Of a stretch of DNA of 34,024 nucleotides, positions 7,267 to 15,342 are shown piece after piece. The notes below the pieces were generated by a model that was given only the letters and a program-made list of their open reading frames with translations, had not been told where the DNA came from and did not search any database. A program made the translations under genes and the position numbers. This DNA is from Clostridiaceae bacterium (GTDB lineage Bacteria > Bacillota > Clostridia > Oscillospirales > Acutalibacteraceae): the NCBI GenBank assembly GCA_016292455.1, contig JAEDIL010000008.1:1-34024 (forward strand). The letters run 5' to 3'. Each line of letters begins with the position of its first letter. Positions within the stretch are counted from its first letter, which is position 1.

Positions 7267-8901
7267 ATGTCAGTGATGGAATATACGCAGGAAATGCTCG
7301 ACTCTGTCAAAAAAGTTGAAGCGACAAGAAAAAGCAGATTATCCTTTACTCCCGAGAGAATGACGGCCGAAGAAAAAACTGAAGTTCTCAATCGTTTTCA
7401 CCCGGACCACAGAGAAGATGAATTTGTCATCCTCGGCGTCGGCCCGAACAAGGGTCAGAAGGTTCCCAAGGAGCTCGGTCATCTTCTTCAGTCAAATTCA
7501 AGACTTCTTGAAAGCAGGATTGATTTGTCAAAAATTGATTTTGATACGGATGTTCTGATAATCGGAGCAGGCGGTGCCGGAGCTTCCGCCGCAATTGAGG
7601 CACACAGAGCCGGCGCAAGAGTTATCATTGCAACAAAGCTGCGCATCGGTGACGCAAATACAATGATGGCCGAAGGCGGTATTCAGGCGGCGGATAAACC
7701 CAACGATTCACCCATTCAGCACTATCTCGACGCTTTTGGCGGCGGACATTTTGCCGCAAGACCGGAACTACTCAGACGCCTTGTTATGGAGGCTCCCGAC
7801 GCTATCAAGTGGCTTAACGAGCTTGGTTGCCTTTTTGATAAATATGAAAACGGCGATATGGTAACAACTCACGGCGGCGGAACTTCAAGAAAGAGAATGC
7901 ACGCCTGCAAAGACTACTCCGGCGCTGAAATCATGAGAACAATAAGAGATGAGGTCATAAATTGTCAGATTCCCGTTCTCGAATACACCTCGGCCGTTGA
8001 ACTTATCAAAGATGACAAAGGTCAGGTTGCCGGCGCAGTCCTCCTGAACATGGAAACACACGATTATCTGATTGCAAAGGCAAAAACCGTCATTATTGCA
8101 ACAGGCGGAGCAGGAAGACTTCATTACCAGGGTTTTCCGACCTCGAACCACTATGGCGCAACAGCCGACGGTCTTGTTCTCGGTTACAGAGTCGGTGTGC
8201 CTTTGCTTTATCCCGAAACTCTTCAGTATCACCCCACCGGAGCAATTTATCCGTCACAGATTCGGGGTGCTCTTGTTACCGAAAAGGTTCGTTCGCTTGG
8301 GGCCCAGCTTGTCAATGCGGAGGGTGAGGCGTTCATGAATCCCCTTGAAACGAGAGATGTTGCCGCCTCGGCAATCATCCGTGAATGTAATGAAAGACAT
8401 CTTGGAATAGCAACGCCCGACGGAGTTGGCGTCTGGCTTGACAGCCCGATGATTGAAGAAATTCACGGAGAGGGAACAATTGAAAAAAGAATTCCCGGCA
8501 TGATGAAGATGTATATGAACTACGGTATTGATATGCGCAAGGTACCTATCTGTGTTTATCCTACTCTGCATTATCAGAACGGCGGTCTTGAAATTAACGG
8601 TGAGGGCTTTACAAAAACAATACCGAATCTTCTTGTTGCCGGTGAAGCTGTCGGCGGAATACACGGCAAAAACCGGCTTATGGGCAACTCCCTTCTTGAT
8701 GTTATCGTTTTCGGAAGAAATGCCGGCAAGGCTGCCGCAGAGAAAGCAAAAGAGGTTGAAATTGGCGAACTTACAATTCAGCATGTCAAAGACTATGCAA
8801 AAGAGCTTTACAAAGCTGATATTGATACTCACGATGTTTCACCTGTTCTTCTTCCCAAATATGCACGACATGTAAGACCTACTGATAAATATCTTGTGTG
8901 A
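7267..8901 (+). CDS. Fumarate reductase flavoprotein subunit (FrdA/TfrA-like)
   Basis: The 544-residue FAD protein has a dinucleotide fold, DVLIIGAGGAG, at 95-105, the substrate loop QYHPTG, the ETRDVAA segment that supplies the catalytic arginine in this family, PTLHYQNGG, and the C-terminal GEAVGGIHGKNRLMGNSL. The family reduces fumarate to succinate, or the reverse. The position of the His that covalently holds FAD in membrane FrdA/SdhA (SHT in E. coli) reads ANT here, so FAD is probably noncovalent, as in other soluble members. About 94 residues precede the FAD fold, much longer than in E. coli FrdA. With fumarase directly downstream, fumarate is the likely substrate; a related enoate substrate cannot be excluded. 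Confidence 0.85.
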   Translation: MSVMEYTQEMLDSVKKVEATRKSRLSFTPERMTAEEKTEVLNRFHPDHREDEFVILGVGPNKGQKVPKELGHLLQSNSRLLESRIDLSKIDFDTDVLIIGAGGAGASAAIEAHRAGARVIIATKLRIGDANTMMAEGGIQAADKPNDSPIQHYLDAFGGGHFAARPELLRRLVMEAPDAIKWLNELGCLFDKYENGDMVTTHGGGTSRKRMHACKDYSGAEIMRTIRDEVINCQIPVLEYTSAVELIKDDKGQVAGAVLLNMETHDYLIAKAKTVIIATGGAGRLHYQGFPTSNHYGATADGLVLGYRVGVPLLYPETLQYHPTGAIYPSQIRGALVTEKVRSLGAQLVNAEGEAFMNPLETRDVAASAIIRECNERHLGIATPDGVGVWLDSPMIEEIHGEGTIEKRIPGMMKMYMNYGIDMRKVPICVYPTLHYQNGGLEINGEGFTKTIPNLLVAGEAVGGIHGKNRLMGNSLLDVIVFGRNAGKAAAEKAKEVEIGELTIQHVKDYAKELYKADIDTHDVSPVLLPKYARHVRPTDKYLV

Positions 8902-8911
8902 GGTAAAAAGA

Positions 8912-9754
8912 ATGAGAGAAATCAATGTAAGCATCATAACCGATACGGTGGAAAAGCTTTGCATAGAAGCAAATGAGCATCTTCCCGATGACGTGAAATG
9001 CGCAATCAAAAATTGCAGGGCATGTGAAACATGGGACACTGCAAAGGGCGTTCTCGATAAGATTATTGAAAACTACGAAATAGCCGACGAACAAAATGTT
9101 CCGATTTGTCAGGATACGGGTATGGCATGCGTGTTCCTTGAAATCGGTCAGGACGTTCACTTTGTCGGCGGTGACCTCAGGGAAGCAGTTGATGAGGGTG
9201 TCAGAAGAGGCTACACTAACGGCTATTTAAGAAAGTCCGTTGTAGCAGACCCTGTCAGAAGAGGCAACACGGGCGACAACACCCCGGCAATGCTCTATAC
9301 CGAAATAGTCAAGGGTGACAAAGTCAGAATAACGGTTGGTCCTAAGGGCTTTGGCAGTGAGAATATGAGTCAGATAAGGATGTTCAAACCCTCTGCCGGT
9401 CTTCAGGGAATAAAGGACTTTATTCTTCAGGTTGTTGAAGAGGCAGGACCGAACCCCTGTCCTCCGATGGTTGTCGGCGTCGGAATAGGCGGAACCTTTG
9501 ATAAATGTGCCCTCCTTGCCAAGAAAGCTCTTATGAGACCCCTTGACAGCCACAATGAAGACCCGTTCTACGCTGAACTTGAAGATGAAATGCTTGAAAA
9601 AGTCAATGCCCTCGGCATCGGGCCGCAGGGCTTCGGCGGAAAAACAACTGCAATAGGACTCAATATTGAGACTTTGCCCACTCACATAGCCGGTATGCCC
9701 TGTGCGGTAAACATAAATTGCCATGTCACAAGACATAAGACGGAAACTGTATAA
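8912..9754 (+). CDS. Class I fumarate hydratase, alpha subunit
   Basis: ATG 8912 is chosen over the upstream TTG at 8894 because GAGG at 8900-8903 is well placed for it; this gives 280 residues, the normal size for the alpha chain of two-subunit fumarase/L(+)-tartrate dehydratase. Motifs include PICQDTGMACVF, whose cysteine ligates the catalytic [4Fe-4S] cluster, RRGNTGDNTPA, and GIGGTFDKCALLAKKALMR, with a late Cys in NINCHVTRHK. It interconverts malate and fumarate. The gene starts 10 bases after the flavoprotein stop. Tartrate dehydratase activity cannot be excluded by sequence, but the fumarate reductase neighbours favour fumarase. Confidence 0.9.
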   Translation: MREINVSIITDTVEKLCIEANEHLPDDVKCAIKNCRACETWDTAKGVLDKIIENYEIADEQNVPICQDTGMACVFLEIGQDVHFVGGDLREAVDEGVRRGYTNGYLRKSVVADPVRRGNTGDNTPAMLYTEIVKGDKVRITVGPKGFGSENMSQIRMFKPSAGLQGIKDFILQVVEEAGPNPCPPMVVGVGIGGTFDKCALLAKKALMRPLDSHNEDPFYAELEDEMLEKVNALGIGPQGFGGKTTAIGLNIETLPTHIAGMPCAVNINCHVTRHKTETV

Positions 9755-9766
9755 GGAGGAAAAGCA

Positions 9767-10324
9767 ATGGAAAAGCATATCACTTTACCCCTCACCGAAG
9801 ATCTTGCAAAATCTTTGAAAGCGGGCGATACAGTTTATCTCACCGGAACAATATATACCTCGCGCGACGCCGGACACAAAAGAATGTGCGAAGCCCTTGC
9901 ACGGGGAGAAAAGCTCCCCTTTGATCCGACGGACGCAACAATCTATTACGTTGGTCCGACACCGGCAAAACCCGGTCAGGTCATTGGTTCGGCAGGTCCC
10001 ACAACCTCCGGCAGAATGGATGCATACGCACCCACAATGATGTCGGTGGGTGCAAGGGGAATGATCGGAAAAGGGGCAAGACTCCCTGAGGTTGTTGACG
10101 CGATGAAAAAGTTTGCCGGCGTTTATTTCGGCGCAATAGGCGGAGCAGGCGCACTAATCGCAAAGTCGATTAAGAAAGCCGAGCTTATCGCATATGAAGA
10201 CCTCGGAGCAGAGGCACTCAGAAAACTGTATGTTGAAGAGATGCCCCTTGTTGTCATTATTGACAGCGAAGGAAACAACCTCTATGAAGAGGGCAAAAAG
10301 GCATATCTTGAATCAGTTGAATAA
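9767..10324 (+). CDS. Class I fumarate hydratase, beta subunit
   Basis: The 185-residue beta chain of the two-subunit Fe-S fumarase/tartrate dehydratase family. Recognisable segments are LKAGDTVYLTGTIYTSRDAGHKRM near the N-terminus, YYVGPTPA, and the glycine-rich GPTTSGRMD and IGKG, which form part of the active site. AAGGAGG lies just upstream and the gap to the alpha gene is 12 bases, so the two subunits should be made together. In clostridia this enzyme works in the reductive branch of an incomplete TCA cycle. Confidence 0.9.
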   Translation: MEKHITLPLTEDLAKSLKAGDTVYLTGTIYTSRDAGHKRMCEALARGEKLPFDPTDATIYYVGPTPAKPGQVIGSAGPTTSGRMDAYAPTMMSVGARGMIGKGARLPEVVDAMKKFAGVYFGAIGGAGALIAKSIKKAELIAYEDLGAEALRKLYVEEMPLVVIIDSEGNNLYEEGKKAYLESVE

Positions 10325-10341
10325 AACAAAGGAGCAACAAA

Positions 10342-10644
10342 ATGACAGATTTACTTGAAGCGCTGATGATACTCTGCTTTGGTCTTTCATGGCCCATTTC
10401 AATCAGAAAGTCATATGTTTCACGCACGGCAAAGGGCAAAAGTTTGTTCTTTGAGGTGTTCATCTGGATCGGCTATGTTTTCGGAATTGTCAGAAAGGCA
10501 ATGCTTATCGCAGCAAATCCCGACCAGAACTGGCTTTTCTTTCTGGCATGGGCTTTTTATGTACTTAATATTGTTGAAATCAGCATTGATATGGCTCTCT
10601 ATTTCAGAAATAAAAAGCTTGACGAAAAAGCCGAAAAACAGTAA
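10342..10644 (+). CDS. Small three-helix membrane protein, PQ-loop/SemiSWEET-like
   Basis: The 100-residue product has three predicted membrane helices, about residues 5-20, 38-55 and 65-88, ending in a charged cytoplasmic tail. The SWPISIRKSYVSRTAKGKS stretch after helix 1 is reminiscent of the PQ-loop in SemiSWEET-type transporters (proline followed by an SxRTxKG turn). AAGGAG at 10328-10333 supports the start. It lies 17 bases after fumarase beta and ends the operon, before the terminator. SemiSWEETs move small solutes as dimers; whether this one carries a dicarboxylate or something unrelated cannot be judged. Confidence 0.65.
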   Translation: MTDLLEALMILCFGLSWPISIRKSYVSRTAKGKSLFFEVFIWIGYVFGIVRKAMLIAANPDQNWLFFLAWAFYVLNIVEISIDMALYFRNKKLDEKAEKQ

Positions 10645-10742
10645 AAGGCGGACAAGTCCTCATAGAGCAGAAGCAATCCGGCTTCCCGTTTACGGAAGCT
10701 GAAAAAATGTTGAAAGAGTCACGCATACCAAAATACAAAAAT

Positions 10743-10788
10743 CCCCCTGCGGCAGTTGTTTTACTCTGCGCAGGGGGAATATTTTTTT
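10743..10788. terminator. Bidirectional intrinsic terminator between convergent operons
   Basis: CCCCCTGCG (10743-10751) pairs perfectly with CGCAGGGGG (10769-10777), followed on the + strand by a run of seven T (10782-10788). On the - strand the hairpin is followed by ATTTTTGTATTTTGG, also T-rich. It therefore can end both the fumarate reductase operon and the hydrogenase operon. The rest of the 10645-10803 gap shows nothing else. Confidence 0.88.
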
Positions 10789-10803
10789 AAATAACAGCCG
10801 ATG

Positions 10804-12228
10804 TTATCTCAATACCGATATTGCGTCCGTTATCGTTTTTTCCAATGCTTCTCTGCCGTATTTATCAACTTCGGCTTTGTTTTTTTCACCGTGGGTGAGA
10901 CAGCCGGCTCCGCCGATACAGCCTCCCGTACATGCCATTCCCTCAATGAAGTTTACATCAATAAGGTTTTTGCTTTTTTTGAGAAGCGCAATTCTGCATT
11001 GTTCAATGCCATCACACGAGCAGGCTTTAAGCTCAAAATCGGTATTTCCGTGTTCTTTGATTCCTTCGGCAACGGCATCGGCAAGTCCTCCGCAGCGGGC
11101 AAAAATCCTGCCGAAATATGAAGCATTATCAAGAACGCCTTCCGAAAGCGCTGTAATGTCAATATCCTTGGAATCGAAAAGCGCCTGTAATTCTTCAAAC
11201 GTCAAAACAACATCAACATAAGGTCTGACTGATTCCTTTTGCACTTCGGCTTTTTTTGCCGTGCAAGGTCCGATAAAGATAACCTTGCATCCGTTTTCGT
11301 GTTCTTTCAGGTATTTTGCAATTGTTGCCATCGGAGAAAGATTATGGGAAATATTGGACGCTAAATCGGGAAAATTCTTTTCGATATAGCTGACAAATGC
11401 CGGGCAGCACGAGCTGGTCAGAAAGCCCTTTTCCACAAGCTCGCGGCTTTCCGCATCGGCAACCATGTCAGCGCCCAAAGCCGCTTCAATAACCGTATGA
11501 AAGCCCAGTTCTTTCAGACCGGTTATTACCTGACCGAGCTTTGCATAAGAAAACTGGCTTGAAATTGACGGTGCCACAACTGCATATACCTTGTACTTCC
11601 GGTTGTTTTCGCTTTTCTTTAAAATATCAATTGCGTCAAGAATAAACGATTTGTCCGTAATTGCGCCGAATGGACACTGATAAACACAAGCACCGCAAGC
11701 AATACATTTTTCGCCGTTGATTGCAGCAGACTTGTCTTCGTTCATCTGAATTGCCTTGACCTTGCAGGCGTTTTCGCAGGGCCTTTTGCGGCTGACAATG
11801 GCGGTATAGGGACAAACCCTTGCACAGGCGCCGCACTCTTTGCATTTGGACTTATCAATGTGTGCCACATGGCTCTGATCAAATGAGATTGCGCCAAACC
11901 TGCATGCGTCAAGACAGCGGTGAGCAAGACAGCCCCGGCACGCATTCGTAACCTCATAGCCGCCCATCGGACATTCATCGCAGGCAATTTCGATAACCTC
12001 AATAACATTGGGATTCTCTCTGTTTCCTCCCATGGCTATTTTTACCCGTTCGCTGAGGATTGCCCGCTCCTTGTATATACAGCAGCGCATGGTTGGAGTT
12101 TTTCCGGGAACTATTGTTTTCGGAATATCGGTCAGACCGTCAAGCAATCCGTCATTCCATGCAAGCCGGGCGACCTCACGAAGAACCTTATATTTTAAAT
12201 ACTGGACCTTTGTATCAAATTTGTACAT
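10804..12228 (-). CDS. [FeFe] hydrogenase, group-B type (HfsD-like)
   Basis: The 474 residues combine an N-terminal Fe-S region (CRGCLAHRCLDAC near 97-109, CKECGACARVC near 129-139, CIACGACVYQC near 175-185) with an H-cluster domain. The three H-cluster motifs are SSCCPAF (C274, C275), IGPCTAKKAE (C322) and ACTGGCIGGAGC near the C-terminus. These variants (CCPAF rather than CCPGW, GPC rather than MPC) are typical of group B [FeFe] hydrogenases of Clostridia, whose role is less clear than that of group A. All H-cluster cysteines are present, so catalysis is possible. GAGGAG precedes the start. It is last in the minus-strand operon, directly after the phosphatase, the order of HfsB-HfsC-HfsD in Thermoanaerobacterium. 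Confidence 0.87.
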   Translation of the reverse strand: MYKFDTKVQYLKYKVLREVARLAWNDGLLDGLTDIPKTIVPGKTPTMRCCIYKERAILSERVKIAMGGNRENPNVIEVIEIACDECPMGGYEVTNACRGCLAHRCLDACRFGAISFDQSHVAHIDKSKCKECGACARVCPYTAIVSRKRPCENACKVKAIQMNEDKSAAINGEKCIACGACVYQCPFGAITDKSFILDAIDILKKSENNRKYKVYAVVAPSISSQFSYAKLGQVITGLKELGFHTVIEAALGADMVADAESRELVEKGFLTSSCCPAFVSYIEKNFPDLASNISHNLSPMATIAKYLKEHENGCKVIFIGPCTAKKAEVQKESVRPYVDVVLTFEELQALFDSKDIDITALSEGVLDNASYFGRIFARCGGLADAVAEGIKEHGNTDFELKACSCDGIEQCRIALLKKSKNLIDVNFIEGMACTGGCIGGAGCLTHGEKNKAEVDKYGREALEKTITDAISVLR

Positions 12229-12240
12229 TTTAAACTCCTC

Positions 12241-13413
12241 TTAAAAATAACTGACCTTGATTCGTTTTCCCATTTTTTTCAGACAATCGGCGAGTTCTTC
12301 AACCAAGTGCATTTTAATATTGAACGTAATCGGAAGATTGGGGTTCTGATGTGCGGGGTTGACGGCTCTGCCGACATAAAAATTGATGTCGGTTGCTTCC
12401 TCAAACAAAAGGCGGCAGATCAGAGATGCTCCGTCACGGCTGAAACCCCATTTTTCATATAATTCGTTTTTGTTGAGAGCATCCTTTGCATAATCAATAA
12501 CCTTGTTTATTGTAATAACACCTTCGGTTACAAGGTCAACGCCTTCAATTTCAGCGATTGGCGGAACATCACTCTTTTCAAATTTCAGGCTTGCCTTTAA
12601 CGGCTTGCCTAAATATTTTGCTGCAATGGAAGATGTTGTGCCGCCGCAAATGATATGCTTTCCCTCTTTTGAAAAAAACAGCGACATCATTCGATCGCAA
12701 TCATCTCTGTTGCGCGGAGGACCAAAAAGAATGTTCATCGGCTCACGTTTGCGGATTTTCACCACACAGGCTGTGGCATCATCTCCGGGATGATAACCGT
12801 ATTCCTTATTACACTCATCGACAAGCATTGTTGCGAGGGTTTTTGCGGTATATCCTGCAATGGAAATTGTTTTCATAAACTCGGCAATGTCCTCCCATTT
12901 CCAGCCGAAGTTAAACGCAAGACCTATTCCTGCATGGGGGCAGCCGTCGCTCATGGCAGTAAGCACATCGTTTTCACGCAGTTTTATTTCAGACTTAAAA
13001 ATCTTTTTTCCGCCGATGTTAAGTTCCTGCTTCGGATAATCAAACAATTCTCCGTTGCGGATAAAAATCACGTTGGGGTTATCATATTGAATAAGCTCTA
13101 CCGTCCGGTTCCTTATGATATGAATAATTGTAAAGGTTGAATAAGCAACGCCGCGAACCGAACAAATCGGAAGCGCTGCGGCGATGGTTGAAACGCAATC
13201 TTCAAGCTTCAGCCCCGCTGCCATCATCGTTGAGATTATTTTTGATGTCAGCGTTGAAAGAATACTTGCTTTTACTCCGCTTCCGAGTCCGTCTGCAAGA
13301 ACAATAATTGTTGAGTCTTCGCCTTGTTCAACAATATCAACATGGTCACCGCAGAGCTGCTCACCCTCATGGTTGATACTTTTCCAGCCGATGTCAGCAC
13401 AAAGATTATTCAT
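12241..13413 (-). CDS. SpoIIE-type PP2C serine phosphatase of the hydrogenase cluster
   Basis: The 390-residue protein has a PP2C/SpoIIE phosphatase core in residues 1 to about 230. The metal-binding aspartates are visible in VLADGLGSG, AMSDGCPH and GDDATACVV. A C-terminal part of about 150 residues, starting MNILFGPPRNRDD, is not part of the core and occurs with this hydrogenase-linked subfamily. No membrane segments are seen. The start overlaps the end of the sensory hydrogenase gene by 8 bases, so the two are translationally coupled. It probably removes phosphate from a Ser/Thr of a target protein in response to the redox sensor; the target is unknown. Confidence 0.85.
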   Translation of the reverse strand: MNNLCADIGWKSINHEGEQLCGDHVDIVEQGEDSTIIVLADGLGSGVKASILSTLTSKIISTMMAAGLKLEDCVSTIAAALPICSVRGVAYSTFTIIHIIRNRTVELIQYDNPNVIFIRNGELFDYPKQELNIGGKKIFKSEIKLRENDVLTAMSDGCPHAGIGLAFNFGWKWEDIAEFMKTISIAGYTAKTLATMLVDECNKEYGYHPGDDATACVVKIRKREPMNILFGPPRNRDDCDRMMSLFFSKEGKHIICGGTTSSIAAKYLGKPLKASLKFEKSDVPPIAEIEGVDLVTEGVITINKVIDYAKDALNKNELYEKWGFSRDGASLICRLLFEEATDINFYVGRAVNPAHQNPNLPITFNIKMHLVEELADCLKKMGKRIKVSYF

Positions 13414-15079
13414 TGCTAATCGACTCCTTTAATTTTGTTAAAGCAATTTTTGTTTCAGCCGCAGTTTCACCGAGAAGCGAAGCAATTTCCTGAACTATAC
13501 GCATCTGCTTGTCAACAACCTTGTCGGCAATTTCTATGGTTTGTCTGCTGATGTCTTCTTTCTTTTCGCGCTGTGTTTCCTCTTCGGTTACGTCCCTGAG
13601 GATGCAAAGAATTACATTGTATTCCTTGTCAAAAACAACTGTTTTTTCAACGAATTTTTCATATTCGGCAAGGTATTCGCGCTTATCGTGAATGCTTCTT
13701 CCGCCTGAAAGAACATTGATAAAATCGCTCGGGTCAAGAACACGAACAACCTGATCACCCAGAATATCGGAAGGCGAGCGAAGATTCAGTATTTTCAATG
13801 CGGCTTTGTTTATCTGCTGAACCTCTAATTTTCCGTTCAGAACAATAAGACCGTTGGGCGTGTTTCTTGCTATGGTATCGGAAAAGCTTTCTGCCCGTTC
13901 TTTAAGGTAGGGCAGACACATCGAAATTTCTGCCTTGCCTTGAAGAATGGCAATTGCCTTTTCACGGCAGGTATTATATCCGCAGGACCCGCAGTTCAGT
14001 TCATCGGAGGATTTGACTTTTCCCATTTGATGAAGCGTTTCTCTGATTTCAGATTCGTCAGGTACAATGCTGCGTTGCTCAATAACAAGAAATTCCTTTG
14101 CAATCTCTGTTTGCTCCGGCTGTGGAACCGGAAAATCTTTTTTTCCGGCATACTTTGAAACGGCAGAATAATCCTTGACCGGCGAACGATGAAATTTTTC
14201 CATGACCGGACCGCCGACGCAGCTGCCGATGCAGGCCGACATTTCAATAAAACAATTGTGTATATCGCCTGACTCAATATCCTTTAATGCAGAAATGCAG
14301 TTTTCAACTCCGTCTATTGCCATGTATGTGTAGCCCGGACTATCGAGCGACATGGTTTTCAGAATTCCGCCGGTAGTGGGGAAAAAGCGGGCCTTGCTGT
14401 TTTCGTCTTTGTCCAGCTTTTGCTCCGGCACAATGTTTTCCGCTTTAAGCCACGCCGTAAGCTCATCAAAAGTCAGAACCGCATCAACAAAGCCCTCATA
14501 GTATTGGGCTTCGTCCTTTTTTGCAACGCAGGGTCCGATGAAAACGGTTTTTGCGTTCGGAATACGCTTTTTGATGTCTCTGCAGTGGGCCTGCATCGGA
14601 GACAGAACAGCGGCAAGGCAGGGAATGAGCTTTGGGAAATGCTTTTGGATCAAAAGGTTTACCGAATGGCAACAAGAAGTAATGATAATATCCTGACCTT
14701 CCTCCTTGCAGAGCCGTTCATATTCACGCTTTACTATCGTTGCGCCGATTGCGGTTTCCTCAACGTCATAAAAGCCCAGTTTCTTCAACGATTCACGCAT
14801 GGATTCAATGCCCACGCCATCATAATTTGCAACAAAGGAAGGAGCAAGGCTTACCACAACGGGGTCTCCGCCGCCGAGAAGGACCTTCACTTTTTCGGTT
14901 TCGTCCACAATCTGCTTTGCATTCTGGGGACAGACCACAAAGCAATGACCGCACATTATACACTCGTTGCCGATAATGTATGCCTGATTTCCTGAAAACC
15001 GAATGGATTTTACCGGACAATGGCGGATACACTTATAGCAGTTTTTGCAGTTTGATTTTTTCAACATCAGACAATCCAT
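13406..15079 (-). CDS. Sensory-type [FeFe]-hydrogenase homologue with PAS domain (HfsB-like)
   Basis: Domain order in 557 residues: a ferredoxin-like pair of [4Fe-4S] motifs (C11-C21, C40-C50), an H-cluster domain with TSCCHSV (C136, C137), IGPCVAKKDE (C184) and SACIGSCVGG (C283, C287), a CGSCGYNTC Fe-S motif (363-371) like those in HymB/RsxB-type proteins, a PAS domain around 400-510, and a helical, probably coiled-coil tail. In the [FeFe] hydrogenase classification the PAS-bearing groups with CCHS-like motifs are regarded as H2/redox sensors. All H-cluster cysteines remain. It is coupled to the phosphatase by an 8-base overlap and to the ferredoxin gene upstream by 13 bases. Confidence 0.87.
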   Translation of the reverse strand: MDCLMLKKSNCKNCYKCIRHCPVKSIRFSGNQAYIIGNECIMCGHCFVVCPQNAKQIVDETEKVKVLLGGGDPVVVSLAPSFVANYDGVGIESMRESLKKLGFYDVEETAIGATIVKREYERLCKEEGQDIIITSCCHSVNLLIQKHFPKLIPCLAAVLSPMQAHCRDIKKRIPNAKTVFIGPCVAKKDEAQYYEGFVDAVLTFDELTAWLKAENIVPEQKLDKDENSKARFFPTTGGILKTMSLDSPGYTYMAIDGVENCISALKDIESGDIHNCFIEMSACIGSCVGGPVMEKFHRSPVKDYSAVSKYAGKKDFPVPQPEQTEIAKEFLVIEQRSIVPDESEIRETLHQMGKVKSSDELNCGSCGYNTCREKAIAILQGKAEISMCLPYLKERAESFSDTIARNTPNGLIVLNGKLEVQQINKAALKILNLRSPSDILGDQVVRVLDPSDFINVLSGGRSIHDKREYLAEYEKFVEKTVVFDKEYNVILCILRDVTEEETQREKKEDISRQTIEIADKVVDKQMRIVQEIASLLGETAAETKIALTKLKESISNE

Positions 15080-15342
15080 GGTGTTACTCCTTTGCTTTTG
15101 AGCTGCTCTAAAACCTTATCCCTGAAAAAAACATCGAAGTCTTCCGGTGTGATTCCGGTATAAGTGTCGTCATCAATTGTTACCGTTACGCCGACACGGT
15201 TGCACTTGCCGGTGCAAAAGCTTCCGGCGAGAGTAACCTCGTTTTCAAGACGGTATTCCGACACGGCTTTTTGAAAAAGCTTAACAATTTCTTCCGATCC
15301 TTTTAAATGGCAGGATGAGCCTACACATATCTGGATAATCAT
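15067..15342 (-). CDS. Thioredoxin-like [2Fe-2S] ferredoxin, copy 2
   Basis: A 91-residue NuoE/HndA-type thioredoxin-fold ferredoxin with the four ligands C6-x4-C11 and FCTGKC further on. It is paralogous to the neighbour at 15339-15587. The start forms an ATGA overlap with the stop of that neighbour, and the end overlaps the sensory hydrogenase gene by 13 bases. It should shuttle electrons to or from one of the two hydrogenase proteins. Confidence 0.85.
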   Translation of the reverse strand: MIIQICVGSSCHLKGSEEIVKLFQKAVSEYRLENEVTLAGSFCTGKCNRVGVTVTIDDDTYTGITPEDFDVFFRDKVLEQLKSKGVTPWIV

